Assembly (NCBI GenBank): GCA_036873135.1
Contig: JAPTYO010000005.1
Span: forward strand, 19,846,166 to 19,910,165
From: Clarkia xantiana subsp. parviflora
Taxonomy: Eukaryota; Streptophyta; Magnoliopsida; Myrtales; Onagraceae
Length of the DNA: 64,000 bases
Direction: 5' to 3'
The notes under the pieces are model-generated. The model saw only the letters and a program-made list of their open reading frames with translations, was not told the origin of the DNA and did no database searches. Both the position numbers and the translations under genes were made by a program. This document shows, piece after piece, positions 45,965 through 56,534 of this stretch. Position 1 is the stretch's first letter, and every line of letters starts with the position of its first letter.

Positions 45965-47239
45965 TTATCCGTGGAATTTCTTCAGGTGTCCTCCACTAAA
46001 TGTATTTGTAGAGATATTGCCATCTGCATCTTCGAGGCGATATGCGTTGATGTACGGGATGGATACGACCTTGTAAGGGCCTTCCCATTTTGGAGACATC
46101 TTGTTGATTTGATCGAGATGTGAGAATTCATTCCTTCTCCACACCATTTCTCCGACGTGGAATTGTCTTTCTTTCACCTTCCTGTTGTAATATCTTGCGG
46201 TTATCAAACGCATGCGTGCCTGATTGTGCTCGGAGTTACGCCTTTTCTCTTCAGCCAAGTCTAAGTCTAGACGCATGTCTATTTCGTTGGCTTGTGCGTT
46301 GAAATGGGTTGTGCGATAAGATGAGACAGCAATTTCGATGGGAGCGACTGCTTCCGTTCCATACACCAGGCTGAATGGTGTTTCTCCAGTTGACTCCTTT
46401 GGAGTTGTTCGAAGTGCCCACAGAACACTGCTAAGTTCTTCTGCCCATCCTCCTTTTAATGCGTGCACTCTTTTCTTGAGACCGTCTAGGACAGTTTTGT
46501 TGGCGGCTTCGACTTGTCCGTTGGTTTGAGCATGGCGGACTGAGGCGAAACGGTGGTTGACGTTGAGTCTTTCGCAAAATGTTTGAAGCCTTGAGCTCTT
46601 GAATTGTGGTCCGTTGTCGCTGATTAGGACCTTCGGAACTCCATATCGCGCGATGATGTGATTTCGGATGAAATCCATTATTTGTGCATCGGTTGTTTGT
46701 GCCAATGCCTTTGCCTCAATCCACTTTGAAAAGTAATCGATTGCGACGACGATGTACTTGGTTTGGCCTTTTGACTTTGGAAGTGGACCCACCAAATCGA
46801 TCCCCCATTGTGCGAATGGCCATGAGCTTGCAATTGGGCTTAGCTCGGCGGCTGGTGCCGTGATACTTCTTGAATAAAGTTGGCATGATTCACATTCTGT
46901 GACCAAGTGCGTAGCTTGGTTCTTCATGGTTGGCCAATAGTATCCCAAGCTCAGAGTTTTGCGTATTAGAGATCTTGCCCCTTCATGGCAGGCTGCTTGG
47001 CCTTTATGTAAATCTTCTAACACTTTTTGGCCCTCCCGGGAGGTGATGCACCTTAGATATGGTGTTGAAAATCCTTTCTTGTAGAGCTCATCATCTATCA
47101 ATGCGTAATTGACGGCTTGTCTCTGGATTTTTTGGGCTTGAACTTTGTCCTCGGGGAGCTTGTGGTCTTTGAGGTATGCCAATATTGGGGGTCCTCCAAT
47201 CTGGATCTGGATCGATGCACAAGACTTCGAATTTGTCAA
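45965..47239 (-). CDS. Tat element integrase region of pol
   Basis: The integrase carries out strand transfer of element cDNA into the host genome. A zinc-binding HHCC-type segment (HEGARSLIRKTLSLGYYWPT, then CESCQ) precedes the catalytic core with the D, D, E residues in WGIDLVGPLPKSKGQTKYIV, VLISDNGPQFKSSRL and ANGQVEAANKTVLDGLKK-like context. The C-terminus has MSPKWEGPYKVVSI and ends HLKKFHG. The frame is intact from about 47190 to 45965, but a length change in a C/G run at 47187-47191 separates it from the RNase H frame. Without repair it would not be made as part of a continuous polyprotein. Confidence 0.93.
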   Translation of the reverse strand: MTNSKSCASIQIQIGGPPILAYLKDHKLPEDKVQAQKIQRQAVNYALIDDELYKKGFSTPYLRCITSREGQKVLEDLHKGQAACHEGARSLIRKTLSLGYYWPTMKNQATHLVTECESCQLYSRSITAPAAELSPIASSWPFAQWGIDLVGPLPKSKGQTKYIVVAIDYFSKWIEAKALAQTTDAQIMDFIRNHIIARYGVPKVLISDNGPQFKSSRLQTFCERLNVNHRFASVRHAQTNGQVEAANKTVLDGLKKRVHALKGGWAEELSSVLWALRTTPKESTGETPFSLVYGTEAVAPIEIAVSSYRTTHFNAQANEIDMRLDLDLAEEKRRNSEHNQARMRLITARYYNRKVKERQFHVGEMVWRRNEFSHLDQINKMSPKWEGPYKVVSIPYINAYRLEDADGNISTNTFSGGHLKKFHG

Positions 47240-48371
47240 TTACTGACAAGATTCTGTTTTCCACGAAATGTGTTTCTTTGCCTTGTTCATTGCCTTGTGC
47301 GAATTTGCTCAAGGCATCAGCTTCTTGATTTTCTTCTCTAGGCACCGCGGTGATGTCGAAGGTATCGAAGCTTGTGATGAGGTCTTTTGCTTGCCCCAAG
47401 TACTTTTGCATATTTTCTGATTTTGCCGCGTATTCGCCTTTAACTTGGTTGAAAACTAATTGCGAATCGCACTTCACTCGTAGATGTTTAACTCCGACAC
47501 CTTTTGCAATTCTTAAGCCAGTTATCAATGCTTCGTACTCTGCCTCGTTGTTTGTTGCTCTAAATGTTAAGTTTAGAGCATACTTCAATGGATTGGATCC
47601 ATCGGGAGGAATTAGGAGGAATCCGGCACCTGATCCCCCTATGTTTGAAGATCCGTCGGTGTACATTTGCCATACTTCGATATGTTCTTCAATTTGTTGA
47701 GGTCCAACTTGGGGGTCTGTGTCGGGAGTTATTCCGGTGAATTCTGCGATGAAGTCTGCCAATGCTTGCCCTTTGATCGCCGTTCGAGGAGCAAAGTGAA
47801 TGCGGAATTCACTTAGCTCTACTGACCACTTTGTTAGCTTTCCTGACATGTTTGGCTTTGACAGGATGTGCTTCAGGGGTTGGTCTGTTAAGACTGTTAC
47901 TTCGTGTGCATGGAAGTATGGCCTCAGCTTCCTTGCTGCTATTATAAGCGCGTAAAGGTATTTTTCGATTGGCATGTAGTTTACCTCGTACTTTGCAAGT
48001 ATCTTGCTTACGTAGTAGACTGGAAGCTGGGTAGTCCCCTTTTGTTTGACAAGGACTGAGCTGACTGCCGTGTTGCTCGCCGATATGTATAGGAAGAGGG
48101 GCTCTCCTGGAATTGGTTTTGCCAATGCCGGCAATGTGCGCAAGTGTTGTTTTAATTGTTGAAAGGCCTCTTCACACGCTGGTGTCCATTCAAACTTCTT
48201 GTTTGCACGCAAGACTTCAAAGAATGGGAGTGCCTTGTCGCCTATTCTGGCAAGGAACCGGTTTAAAGCAGCTAGGCGGCCGTTTAGTTGTTGGACTTCC
48301 TTATGTCTCCTTGGGGACACCATTTCTTCAATCGCTTTCACCTTCTCTGGGTTAGCTTCTATCCCCCTCTA
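47091..48371 (-). CDS. Tat element RNase H and second (archaeal-type) RNase H
   Basis: It degrades the RNA strand during reverse transcription. The first RNase H-like segment has PLFLYISASNTAVSSVLV and VYYVSKILAKYEVNYMPIEK. The second domain has MYTDGSSNIGGSGAGF, TNNEAEYEALITGLRIAK, VKCDSQLVFNQVKGEY and the tail VPREENQEADALSKFA, giving the D, E, D, D catalytic set. An in-frame TAG (complement at 48369-48371) separates it from RT. The open frame runs past 47187 into a shifted tail caused by the frameshift. Confidence 0.9.
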
Positions 48372-49289
48372 GCTTACCATGAATCCAATGATTTTTCCTG
48401 ATTGTACGCCGAAAGCGCATTTTGTTGGGTGTAGGCGGACTTGATATTCGCGCATTCTTTTGAAGATTGCTCGCAAGTCGTCAACATGGTTGTGCCTTTT
48501 GGTTGACTTGACGACCATGTCATCCATGTATGCCTCCATTTTGGTTCCAATTAGATCGCCAAAGATGGTATTGACCATTCGCTGGTATGTTGCTCCCGCA
48601 TTGATTAGGCCGAATGGCATCACCGTGTAGTTGTATATTTCACTATCTGCATAGAATGCAGTATGCGGCGCATCATCCTTGAACATCGGGATTTGGTTGT
48701 ACCCTGAGTATGCATCCATTACAGACATTAATTCATGACCGGCAGTGGCATCGACTAGTTGGTCGATTCTTGGGAGAGGATATGAATCCTTTGGGCAAGC
48801 GTTGTTGAGATCTCTGTAATCGATGCACATTCGTAACTTGCCATTTGACTTAGGAACCAGCACCGGGTTTGCAACCCATGTTTGGTATCTTGATTCTTCG
48901 ATGAATCCTGCGTCAAGCAGTTTTCCCACCTCTTCTCTGATTGCCAGTTTCTTGTTGCCCCCGAGGGGTCGAAGTTTCTGGGCTATTGCCCGAGTTCCCG
49001 GCTTGATGTTGAGTTTATGGGAAATGACTTCTGCGCTGATTCCGGGCATATCACTTGGTGACCATGCGAATAGTTCGTTATACTCTTTGAGGAGTGCCGT
49101 GATCTCTATCACTTCATCTTCTGACAAGGATGCTCCGATTTGGACCATTCTGTCTGGCTCTTCGATCTTTATGTGTTTTAATTCCTCTACTGGGGCCAGT
49201 CGGACACGACCTTCTCTTGGATCATCATCAATGATGGGCATGTCATATGGCTTGACGTTATTTTGGATTGCCACGTAGTAACAATTTTG
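48372..49289 (-). CDS. Tat element reverse transcriptase
   Basis: It synthesises element cDNA from the RNA template. Motifs in order are LKEYNELFAWSPSDMPGI, AIREEVGKLLDAGFIEE, VLVPKSNGKLRMCIDYRDLN, YPLPRIDQLVDATAGH, MDAYSGYNQIPM, VMPFGLINAGATYQRMVN, the catalytic YMDDMVVKS, and LHPTKCAFGVQSGKIIGFM. It follows an in-frame TAA (complement 49290-49292) in the same frame as the protease region and ends at the TAG at 48369-48371. The domain is otherwise intact. Confidence 0.93.
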
Positions 49290-50027
49290 TTACAACAGTT
49301 GATCTCCTTTGACTTCACCGATTCCAGCTACTGTTGGGAATTTGATCTTCTGGTGTGCTGTGGATGGCACCATTCCCCACGCATTCATGGTTGCGTATCC
49401 TAAGATACCATTGTATGCGTCAAGCTTTTGCACTACCATAAATGGTATTGCAATTTGGAGACGTGAGTTGCCTTCTCCCAGTATAACTGGCAGTGTTATG
49501 GACCCCAATGGGTAACTTGCATCTTCCATGAACCCCACTAAGGGTGAATTCATTTTGTTGACGTCCTTCTTTCTCCCCAAAGCTAGGATGACGTCTTTCG
49601 TGATGATATTGGGCGAACTCCCTCCATCGACCAAGATACGCTTGATGTCCATGCCGTCGATTGTCATGGTTATGACCAAGGCGTCATTATGTGGAAATGT
49701 TATGTGCGACTTGTCTTCCGAAGAAAAGCCGATGGCGTCTTCTAGGACAGCGTCTCCTTGCTGACTGCCCCTAGGTTCATGGATCATCGAGGAAGCGTAT
49801 ATTTCTCTCCCGTATGATGTTTCGCCTCCTGCCTCCAAGCCTCCATGTATCACGTGGATGCTTGGAAATTTTAGGCCATGCTGTGCGGATGGCACACTGC
49901 TTGCTGGCACGGGAGACAGTATGGATCTTTTGTGACGTCTAAAGCGCTTCCTGGTTTTTGACGGATTGACCTTAGTGAGAGCGTTGTGATTACTCGTCAT
50001 GACTTTGCGGTATGGTAGCTTCTTGTT
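49290..50027 (-). CDS. Tat element short gag remnant and aspartic protease
   Basis: It begins just after the primer site. A short basic stretch (KTRKRFRRHKR) precedes the conserved gag-protease linker VIHGGLEAGGETSYGREIYA and the protease DALVITMTIDGMDIKRILVD followed by GGSSPNI. Only about 110 codons precede the linker, whereas Tat gag is normally several hundred residues, so the capsid and zinc-knuckle parts are missing. The active-site triplet reads D-G-G. The frame ends at an in-frame TAA (49290-49292). The open frame extends upstream into the LTR, which is not coding. Confidence 0.85.
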   Translation of the reverse strand, partial: NKKLPYRKVMTSNHNALTKVNPSKTRKRFRRHKRSILSPVPASSVPSAQHGLKFPSIHVIHGGLEAGGETSYGREIYASSMIHEPRGSQQGDAVLEDAIGFSSEDKSHITFPHNDALVITMTIDGMDIKRILVDGGSSPNIITKDVILALGRKKDVNKMNSPLVGFMEDASYPLGSITLPVILGEGNSRLQIAIPFMVVQKLDAYNGILGYATMNAWGMVPSTAHQKIKFPTVAGIGEVKGDQLL

Positions 50028-50049
50028 CGAATCACGTAGACGGCGCCAA

Positions 50050-50812
50050 TGTTGCGTCCGGGATGAACAAGGTCGTGAGGACGCGTCTGTTCGCGTGGTT
50101 GTGCGGGCTTTTTGGGCTGTAACCCTTCCGTCGGGAGGAGGTTGGGCCACTGACGAGTGTTCGGATTTTCTCCCGTAAAGGTCTGTGACTCGGTTTGGCT
50201 GTGTCTCAAGAGGCGGTGGTCTGTGCACAAATGCAGGCGTCTGGGCGGCGTTTCCTGCACGAAGGACCAATGCTAGCACGGAGAGGGGGGGGGGGGTGGT
50301 GCTAGCTGAGCCCTCTCCGATGCTTAAGTCACTATAAGGGAAAAAAGATAATTTTTAGAGAGAGAATATTTCTAGAGAGAAGTCAGAGCTCAAAATACCA
50401 AAGTTGGGCAAATGAGAGAATGTGTGAAAATGGGTTGCCAAGACCTCCTATTTATAGGTTTTCTTGGGACCGGACCCGGTTTTAAAGCGGTTTGATGACG
50501 GTTCAAGATCATGCGGTAACCGTCATCCATATTGGTAATGTGCGAACTTGACTTCTCTACGCGCAACGGTAATCGCGGATACGGTAGTCGCGCGATACCC
50601 GTAAGGCAATCCGGACCTCGTAGAATTTGGGCAATTCGGCGAGGTCCGGATCGCCGCGCAACCCGGAGGTCCGGTCCGGTCCGGACGCGCGTAAATGCGC
50701 TTCCGGACCGTTTTGATTCCGTGGGAGATGTTTTTAAACCGAGATGTAATTTTTGACGCGTTTACGAGGCCCGAAATGTAAATACGAACCCGAATTGGAC
50801 ATTTATCCATCA
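50050..50812 (-). repeat. 5' LTR of the Tat element
   Basis: The 763-bp partner of 39854-40670 has the same TG…CA ends. Next to it at 50028-50049 the minus strand carries the primer site TTGGCGCCGTCTACGTGATT. An expanded G-run lies at 50286-50296. Confidence 0.92.
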
Positions 50813-50817
50813 GGCAC

Positions 50818-51050
50818 GACACGAGACTCACATGACTTCTCCAAGTATACTTATCTCCATTTTTCCTACTGAACTCCATTGTATAGTTACCGACTTGAGC
50901 ATAGAAGGAATCAGAAGATTTAAGATTCTCAAGTTTCTGTTCGGATTCATAGTAACGTTCCCGACCTTATCATAAACAGCTGTGACTCTTCTTATGAGTT
51001 ACCCTTCTTATTAAATGAAAAAAAACAAACCAATAAGAAATATCGATATA
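50818..51050. other. Short intergenic stretch between Tat element and Helitron
   Basis: It starts with the second GGCAC target repeat plus flank, then unremarkable AT-rich sequence. No gene. Confidence 0.5.
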
Positions 51051-52941
51051 TCTATATATATAATAATTCAAAAGGAAAGAGAAGAGAGTGCTCTTAAATT
51101 GCCACCTCAGCTCTAACATGCTTTCTCAATCTGCCACATCAGCTCTCCTAGGTGATGCCACGTCAGCTCTCCAATGTATTTAAGGTGAACTGCTTCAATT
51201 GATTTTTTCGATTAGACCTTCTGATGAACAAATATTTCTTGACCCTATTTAATCAAATTGTCTACAAAGACTCCATGAAATCATAAAAGAAAAAAATTAG
51301 GAAATTCAACACCTTCATCTTCTTCCTCTTTGGAAGAAGAGACTAGATAGACCTAGCGGCGTGGCTTTGGTGGTATTAGTCTTCATTGATGTTTTCTAAC
51401 GAATTGGGGCTAGACGACTAGGTTCGAACCAAGTAGATCTGGGTTCGAAACAAGCATATCTGATTTCGAATCCGCGACCACTGCCAGTTGCCGATGGTGG
51501 CAGTCCCAGATACCGACGAATAACGAATCTTGAAGAATCCACCTTCGATGACGGTGGAGAATCTTGAAGTGTGAATAGGTGGCTCAATTGACGGGCAGAG
51601 AAGACGTCGGAAAAATAAAAAAATCATCCTAAGGCGACGATTGATCTTGCTTGGTTGGAGATTTTGAAAGCGAATGCCTCGGGAGTACGATAAGATAAGA
51701 GAGGTAGACGGCTTATTAGAAGAGGTGATGATGGGATATGAGAATGATGAAGGAAGCTAAAAGAACTAATGACGGCGAGTAGTATATATTCTAGGGTTTC
51801 ATAGTAGATAACTCTAGACTGGCCCGACCCGACCGGCCAAAGGACCCATTTCAAGTTCGTCTTTCTTTTTGGTAATAATAATAATGTGATGTCCAGTTCC
51901 AGAAGGAACATAATTTTTTTATTTTATTTTTTTTAACAAAGAAGAAACTTGATTAGCTAGAGAAAACTGCTTATTTTTTTTAAAAAATGTAACCATCCAT
52001 GTATTTTAATTAATCATGCTATAAATAGTTTTAGTATTTAATATTATTTTCTTATTATGTATCATTTAATGTAATTATTATATATACTTATTTGTCATTG
52101 AGTAAAGATAAAAATTAATTGTTGTACTAATTTTTCTTTCAAATGTGATAGTTAATGAACATTCTAATATTTTAGAGTATCATATTAATTTGTAAAAATT
52201 GTAATATAAAAGAATCACTAAAATCTAATATGAATAAAATTGACCAAAAAAGTAGCAGGTTTTTTTGCGAAAAATACCTAGAATAAATATTAGAAAAAAA
52301 AACTATTAGTATTGACTAAATACATTTTTTTTTTTCAAATTCTATTATTAATGCAATTATTTTTATGAAATTCTACACAGTTAAGTACTCCATACTGTGT
52401 AGCAAAAAAAAATACTCCATCAGGTAGTTTGATAATTAACTGTGTAGAATTCCACTATTTTATTTTTAATCTTAATGTTGTTAGGTTAAAATTTTTCTCT
52501 TTAGTTTTTCATAGTTATTTTAATATTTACAATTTTTTTATGTGTCATCATTTTTAGCATATTTTGAGCCAATTTGATAGATTCATTTTCGAAAATCAAT
52601 GTGAAAAAAAATCATACAAATTACCCACGCATTGCGCGGGTCGTGGAGTGTTTCAAGACATAAATGGTTGCATCTCAATAGGAAAAATTATTTATGTATA
52701 TACTCAAGTTAGATGATTGACCAAATGTAAAGATTTTAATTTGAACCATTTTAGTTTTATTTGACTAACTATGATTTTGTAATTGCTTAGCTCTCAAAGA
52801 TGTTTAGCGATAAATGGAATAACATGTCGGAAGAGAAAAAGAAGTCTTATGAACTCAAAATATAATTTTAACATTTTACATACATATAAGCGGGTACGTT
52901 TTAACAGGTCTCCCCGCGCGTAGCGCGCGGTCAGCACCTAG
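51051..52941 (+). mobile_element. Non-autonomous Helitron 1
   Basis: The 5' end TCTATATATATAATAATTC follows an A. The 3' end has the hairpin CCGCGCGTAGCGCGCGG (about 52914-52930) then TCAGCACCTAG, followed by T. No Rep/helicase ORF is present in 1.9 kb. An imperfect internal hairpin CCCACGCATTGCGCGGG near 52623 may be a relic of an older Helitron end. Reverse ORFs near 51400-51900 show no recognised protein. Confidence 0.75.
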
Positions 52942-52943
52942 TA

Positions 52944-53286
52944 TCTATATATATAATAAGTTAAAGGGAGAGAGAAAGTGCTTACAAAAAATTGTCACAT
53001 CAGCATTTCCGAGCATCCCATGTGTGCCACCTCGGATTTTTTCAGCCAATAGCACATCTCCACGTCGCATGCCTACACATCAGGGATAACAGACAGCCGC
53101 ACCAAATTTTTCCCACCCCGCACGTTATGTCTTTTTTTTTTTTTGTTAAACAAAAAAACGTTTTTGTCTAAATAACCACCCATCAATAATTAATTCCATT
53201 TTCTCTCTCGAATATTTAAGAAATATATATATAAATATATACGATTTAGCCAGTCGCCCCGAGCGTAGCGTGGGGTCAACACCTAG
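52944..53286 (+). mobile_element. Non-autonomous Helitron 2 (343 bp)
   Basis: The 5' end TCTATATATATAATAAG lies 2 nt after the CTAG of Helitron 1. The 3' end has hairpin GCCCCGAGCGTAGCGTGGGG and CAACACCTAG followed by T. The 5' terminus resembles Helitron 1 closely, so the two are family members. Confidence 0.75.
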
Positions 53287-53645
53287 TATATATAAATTTA
53301 GGTAGAAAGAGACTTCTAGATGCAAGGAGGAGCTGAGGTTTTCAAATTTTTATGTTTACAATGCAAAATTAATTTAGTATTTGAGGAGCTGGGGTTTTTG
53401 AAATTATTTTTACCAACGTACAGACTCAGCCGTGGAAAGCCGCAGCAAAAATCGGCGAAGCAAAGGCAATCAAATCGAGGAGTCACAATTACTTCTAAGA
53501 AACTAAACCCACTTTACAAAATTTGAAAAGTCTCTCGATAGTCAGCCAAGCATTTACCTAGGCATATCTTGGTAATCTGGGAAGCATTTACAATTATCCG
53601 TACAATGTATCAAAAATTATTAATTGTCCAACATTCATCACCCCA
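53287..53645. other. Intergenic stretch between Helitrons 2 and 3
   Basis: AT-rich; one 68-codon ORF (53320-53526) without recognised features. No gene supported. Confidence 0.4.
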
Positions 53646-55444
53646 TCTATATATATAACCACAACCCCTCAACCCTAAACCTGTCAAACAATGCAATCTC
53701 ATGTGACAAAGAAGAACTTCTACAGAGAGAATAGATGGTTAAAGTCTAGACGACGAATAGTGGAAGCTTCGGGTTCGAGAAATTGCAGGCCACCATCAGA
53801 AATAAGTAGATCTAAAACAAACAGTAACGTAAAGAAAGTATGAGACGCATATCTCAAAACTACCAAATTCAAAATGTTTACCTCCGTTGTTATCGTTTTT
53901 CTTCGATCTGAACAGATCTGCTAGGAGCGGCTGGAGTTGGCGACGGGATAGCTAAACCGATATCCAATAATTTCGTAAAAGGAGCGTCTTCTGGGTCGGT
54001 CGGATGTCGTAGGGATGACGGTGGTGGCGGCTGTAGGTTGTGGCGACAGGCTTCCTGGAGGTTGTGGGGCTGCTGGAGGTTGTTGCAACGGGCTGCAGGA
54101 TGTTGTCGCGACCGGTTGCTGGAAGTTGTTCGACGTCTACGGCTCTAGTGATGGAGATGTTCCGAAGCGATTAAATGTGGTGATGGGTGTGCAGTTAACT
54201 AAGGTGCACTGCCTAAAGTGGGATGAGAAAGCCGGAACCATATGACAGTTCAAGGTTTTTTAAGTGGGCTGGGCTGGGCTGGGCTTTTAATTACTCATTA
54301 TTGACTTAATCGATTGGTAGGCCACCATGCCAATTCCACTAGCTCGTTGTGACAAAAGATGATTCTACTATTTGATTGTTTATATCATTTGTATTGACGG
54401 TTATCCATTCAACAATGGAGTATGTAGGTTGTAAGTAATTACAAATTATATACTATTTATGAGCTAATGAATAATGAGAGTTTGTTCATCATTTTCTATT
54501 CACGGCTAGCTCTCCAGTTGAAATATGTAGGTTCAAGTAATTTCAACTTTTATAATATAATAATATACAATTATAATTAATTGTTTAATTATTTTGAATT
54601 TCTTTTGCTATGTAAAGTGAGTTTTAGTTTTTTACAATGCCGTTTTCACGGGTTTAATTTGTTTTGGCCAACATTTTTTTTTCCAAATTGATATTTTCTT
54701 TAGGATTTTTATTTTCATGAGACTAAATTATTTAAACATAAAAACTACTAAAAAAAATACTATTATTTATATCTAAATCACAATCAAATAAATAAATAAA
54801 TATATTTCTTATATATGTATATGTATATAATCTATAAATATACTATTATATCTTTTCAGAATATATTACCTTTTGGTTTGGTTAGAATTTTTAATTTTTT
54901 AATTTTTCAAATTACTATATTTATTTTATTTCTATATTTAATTTTCCTTAAATATATTTGTATTACTCATTCAATAACACAATTAATTATATATATATAT
55001 AGTGGTTAAATCAACTTGGTAACTTTTATATGGCATATTTACATGATATTGACATTAAAGTTTAAATTTTTTCTTTTTAGGTATTCTATCGGGAAGCACC
55101 CCCATATTCGGAATGAACGGTATGTATAGTTGTTATATGAATGAATTCTAATATATTACAAAACTTATACGCGTCGTATAAAATTATTTTATCTTAAATG
55201 TATAAAATAAAATAAAATAAAATAAAAATCAAATTATATTATATTATATTATATTTGCTTAAATAATATAACTAAAGCAATTGAATAAACCAATAAGTTT
55301 TTATTGTTAGTATATTTATAATTAATATTGTTTAATTTAATTTGATAGATTTTATATACTTATAAAAATAGTGTATAAATCTTACATGAAAAACTATACT
55401 ATAGGCATAGATCGCAATGATGACATACTTTGTAATGTCAGAAT

Positions 55445-55780
55445 TGTTAAAGCCCGGCCCAGAGGCTGAAAGCCCAAGTTGTTGCAGCAGCCCAATTCGT
55501 ATTTTGGGTGGTAGTTGGGCTTTAGGCCCGAATCTTTTGTTATAAGCCTTGTTATTGTGGCTTAGGTGCAATCTGTACTTTGTGTTGTTGTTTTGGGGAT
55601 TATCTTACCTTCACTTAAAACTTTGTAGGCCAAGATGTAAATTCGTGATTGATGTGGTCTATTTAAAGGGTGAGGAATGGCCAAGTGAAGGTACTGTTCC
55701 TGTGATCCCTCCACTGCGTCTCTTCTTCTCCCATTCTCTGCTAGGGTTTTGGTTCTTGTTCTCTACTGCGAACTTTTACA
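55445..55780 (+). repeat. 5' LTR of the young copia element
   Basis: The 336-bp LTR runs TGTTAAAGCCCGG…CTTTTACA with promoter-like TATTTAAAGG near 55660. It is nearly identical to the 3' LTR. Confidence 0.97.
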
Positions 55781-56534
55781 TGGTATCAGAGCTTTTCGAA
55801 GCTCTTCTTGCTCCGTTTTTTACGATTCTGATTCTTCTGTGATGCTCTGTTCTTCTTTGTGTTCTTGAAACTGAGCTTTTATCTGTTCTTCTTCTTTGCA
55901 TGTTGAGAATCGTTTCGCAACTTCTGTATACGAAGTTTTTTGTTCATTTTCTTTCAAGTTGCGAGACGAATCTGTTAGTTTCTTGAACGATTCATCTTTT
56001 CTTGTGTTTTTCAGAAGTTCTGTCTTTCAACGATCTCTCAATCTTTTAATGATTGTTGTAGATCTGACGAACTTTCTGATAAATCTTTGCATGACGATTT
56101 GTTTTTTTGATACGCGGTGACTTGATCTTGCCTAATCGATCAGTGATTGTGGTAGATCTGACGTATTCGCTGATATTTTTTGTGCGACGCTTCATTTTCC
56201 TCAAACGATACTTTCCAATCTACCTGATTTTATCGCAGATCTGTGTTCGTTTCTCTTAGATCCGTTTAAAAGGAACATAGACCCGTGTTCTCAGTTTTTC
56301 GAATCGTCATAAATCTGCTGTTTCACCTCACCTATCTTCTTGCATGCATGTACAAAAGATCCGATGATGATTCTTTGAATCAGAGGCCGTTCTATTTCTG
56401 ATAATGATTTGTTGAATCAGAGATCCTGTTGAATGCACCTTTTCTTTGAGGATTTTCTTTTAGATCTTCTCAGATCCTGTTTGTTTTCTGTAGATCTGTC
56501 ATCCTTTTAAGTGACTTTGTTTCGCTGATTCACG
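55781..56534 (+). other. Copia 5' leader
   Basis: The untranslated leader runs from the primer site to the gag ATG. It is T-rich with repeated GTAGATCTGACG(T/A) words (for example 56060, 56152). No conserved ORF. Confidence 0.7.

Larger units (their letters stand above)
39854..50812 (-). mobile_element. Ty3/gypsy LTR retrotransposon, Tat lineage (minus strand)
   Basis: The 10.96-kb element is bounded by LTRs 39854-40670 and 50050-50812 and by the 5-bp target duplication GGCAC (39849-39853, 50813-50817). On the minus strand the order is LTR, primer site TTGGCGCCGTCTACGTG (ending at 50049), protease, RT, RNase H, second RNase H, integrase, long spacer, polypurine tract GACTCGGGGGCAAG (ending at 40671), LTR. 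The second, archaeal-type RNase H is a known mark of the Tat/Ogre group. Full gag is absent. Pol has two in-frame stops and one frameshift. LTR divergence is about a dozen substitutions plus indels, suggesting a fairly recent insertion. Confidence 0.95.
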
